Part shown: in pieces, positions 62,793-64,000 of the stretch
Layout of the letters: each line of letters begins with the position of its first letter
Position numbering within the stretch: position 1 is the first letter of the stretch
Origin: Mansonella perstans
Taxonomy: Eukaryota > Nematoda > Chromadorea > Rhabditida > Onchocercidae
Direction of reading: 5' to 3'
Assembly: GCA_037074765.1 (NCBI GenBank)
Contig: JBAMDO010000069.1
Span: 78,501 to 142,500, forward strand
Length of the DNA stretch: 64,000 nucleotides
Position numbers and translations under genes: made by a program
Notes under the pieces: generated by a model
Told to the model about the DNA's origin: nothing
Database searches by the model: none
What the model saw: the letters and a program-made list of their open reading frames with translations, nothing else

Positions 62793-63700
62793 TTAAGAAA
62801 TATCAAAAATGAAATATAAATGTGTCCTAACTGAAAATATGGCAACCACATTCATCATCTTAATTACTTTTAAATTTAGCATACCGAAATTATAGCACAG
62901 TATCCAATACATTACGAAGAATATGAATGTCACCGGTAGCAAAGCAACATAAATTAGCGTTAAATAAAATTTCAAATTGAAACTCCAACATCCCTGAAAT
63001 ACAGTTGAATTTGATAGTTTAAAGTGAAACAATTTTGCATAAAAGTGATAAATAAGCTTTTTTAGCTTCGTTAATTCTTAGCATTTCAGAGAAATGAAAA
63101 AGGCAGAAGAACGACACAATGATAAGAATCTCAATGATAATACTAATTTTTTTTTGAGCTATAAGCAATCTTACATTGTAATGTTCCATACGATGTCTAC
63201 TCTTTCGATATGTCGTTGTGATAGCTGCAAAGTATACGGCACTTGAGAAAGCGAATATCATGAAGAAACGAACATGCCAATCTGTCATATATGTCATATG
63301 CATATCGAATGAAACACACGCGAAAATCTGTCATATGTCACATATGCTTTTCGAATGAAATACAAACACGAAAATTGCTTTAATAATACATTTTCAGAAA
63401 TTTTCAATTTTGCACGAAGGCTATAATTAATTTCAGAAATTAGAAAAATGAATTTTTTTAAGAATATTTACTAAATTGAGTGTCATTCAGGTCATAAGTT
63501 TCTTCACGTTCACCAATTATTGTTAATAATACGATCATCAAAATTTCCATTAAACCAGAAAGAATGATGATCTGTGACAATATTGCATGCAATTTCCCAT
63601 TGCATAATTCATTTGATGGAATTCGACAAATTCTATCTGAAAAAAAAAATACTAACACTAAAATAACGATCCAATTGCCTTCTGTGAAAGGCATCATCAC
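62793..63700 (-). CDS. Multi-pass membrane protein, PGAP2/Frag1-like (partial)
   Basis: Minus-strand exons fitted by phase are 63636-63472, 63281-63031 and 62993-62793 (stop). The 63700-63637 part of the open frame may be a separate exon or intron. The order SGLMEILMIVLLTI, WHVRFFMIFAFSSAVYFAAI, then KISIIIEILIIVSFFCLFHF, a Cys-containing turn and FYLTLIYVALLPVTFIFFVM resembles the second half of PGAP2/Frag1/DRAM/Sfk1 proteins, which act in the ER/Golgi on GPI lipid remodelling. About four membrane segments are visible, and the N-terminal ones should lie further upstream, past the right edge or in unrecognised exons. A serpentine receptor is the main alternative. No catalytic motif is known for the family, so the call rests on pattern only. 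Confidence 0.5.
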
Positions 63701-64000
63701 TAGGAAGAAATAAAGTTAATTAAAGTGGCAGAACTAGAAAGCAGTAGGAAAGAAAAATTTAATTTTTTTTTCTTTTAACAATCTTTAACAATCAACTGGT
63801 AGATTCGACTAACCATATTAAATATTTCATTAATAGAAAATGAAACTATGAAGCAAGAGCTGATTTGCGGACAACACGATTTCATGTTGTTAGCAAAATT
63901 AGTGACACGCACTCATTATCGCAATCAACTGCGAAATATTCCGTTTAGTTAGCGAAAAAGCAGGTTCATTCTACTATAAGAAACACTTCTTCCCTTTGAC
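63701..64000. other. Right edge, nothing firm
   Basis: No further exon could be fixed. It may be intronic or 5' flanking sequence of the PGAP2-like gene. Confidence 0.4.

Noticed and set aside
63019..63303. Serpentine receptor call for the right-edge minus gene
   Set aside because: Hydrophobic segments fit, but the motif order fits PGAP2/Frag1 better; kept as an alternative in the feature entry.

Overview
The window is AT-rich and intron-rich, with many short exons, strong T-rich tract/CAG acceptors, and proteins closest to nematode and general animal families. No bacterial or organellar block was seen. The style (very AT-rich, sparse genes, a large duplicated chemoreceptor array, nematode-type gene content) suggests a parasitic nematode, most likely a filarial or related spirurid species. 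That assignment is inference from gene content and composition, not from a database match.

Layout, left to right. (1) 1-6377, plus strand: the 3' part of an MTA/LIN-40-type NuRD corepressor gene, with SANT and GATA-type zinc finger regions and a long polyproline/polyglutamine exon. (2) 6378-28850: a gene-poor accessory region built of segmental duplications. A block called X here (8236-10976 and 21194-23938) holds a perfect palindrome. A block called Y occurs three times, and a serpentine-receptor gene block called G occurs three times on the minus strand. All three receptor copies stop right after the fifth membrane segment. (3) 28979-37478, plus strand: a small three-exon helical protein with a weak MED28-like pattern, then a complete 17-exon CLASRP homologue (SR-type splicing protein). 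(4) 38131-41437, minus: a Zc3h12a-like NYN-domain RNase, tail to tail with CLASRP. (5) 43356-47219, plus: a complete 8-exon SLC52 riboflavin transporter. (6) 48088-53249, plus: a REEP/TB2-DP1/HVA22 membrane-shaping protein followed closely by an adenylate kinase. A consensus donor and acceptor could join the two in frame. (7) 56830-58034, minus: a mitochondrial 2-Cys peroxiredoxin with one frame break. (8) 60419-61362, plus: ATP synthase subunit e. (9) 61963-62044: tRNA-Leu(TAG). (10) 62793-63700, minus: a multi-pass protein resembling the PGAP2/Frag1 family, probably continuing past the right edge.

The conserved genes are mostly single-copy housekeeping genes (chromatin, splicing, vitamin B2 uptake, ER shape, nucleotide balance, mitochondrial redox and ATP synthesis) and do not form one pathway. 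The unusual parts are the duplicated receptor array, the possible REEP-adenylate kinase read-through, and the frame break in the peroxiredoxin. Exon joins were worked out by hand from splice signals and codon phase, so ends of weak exons may be off.
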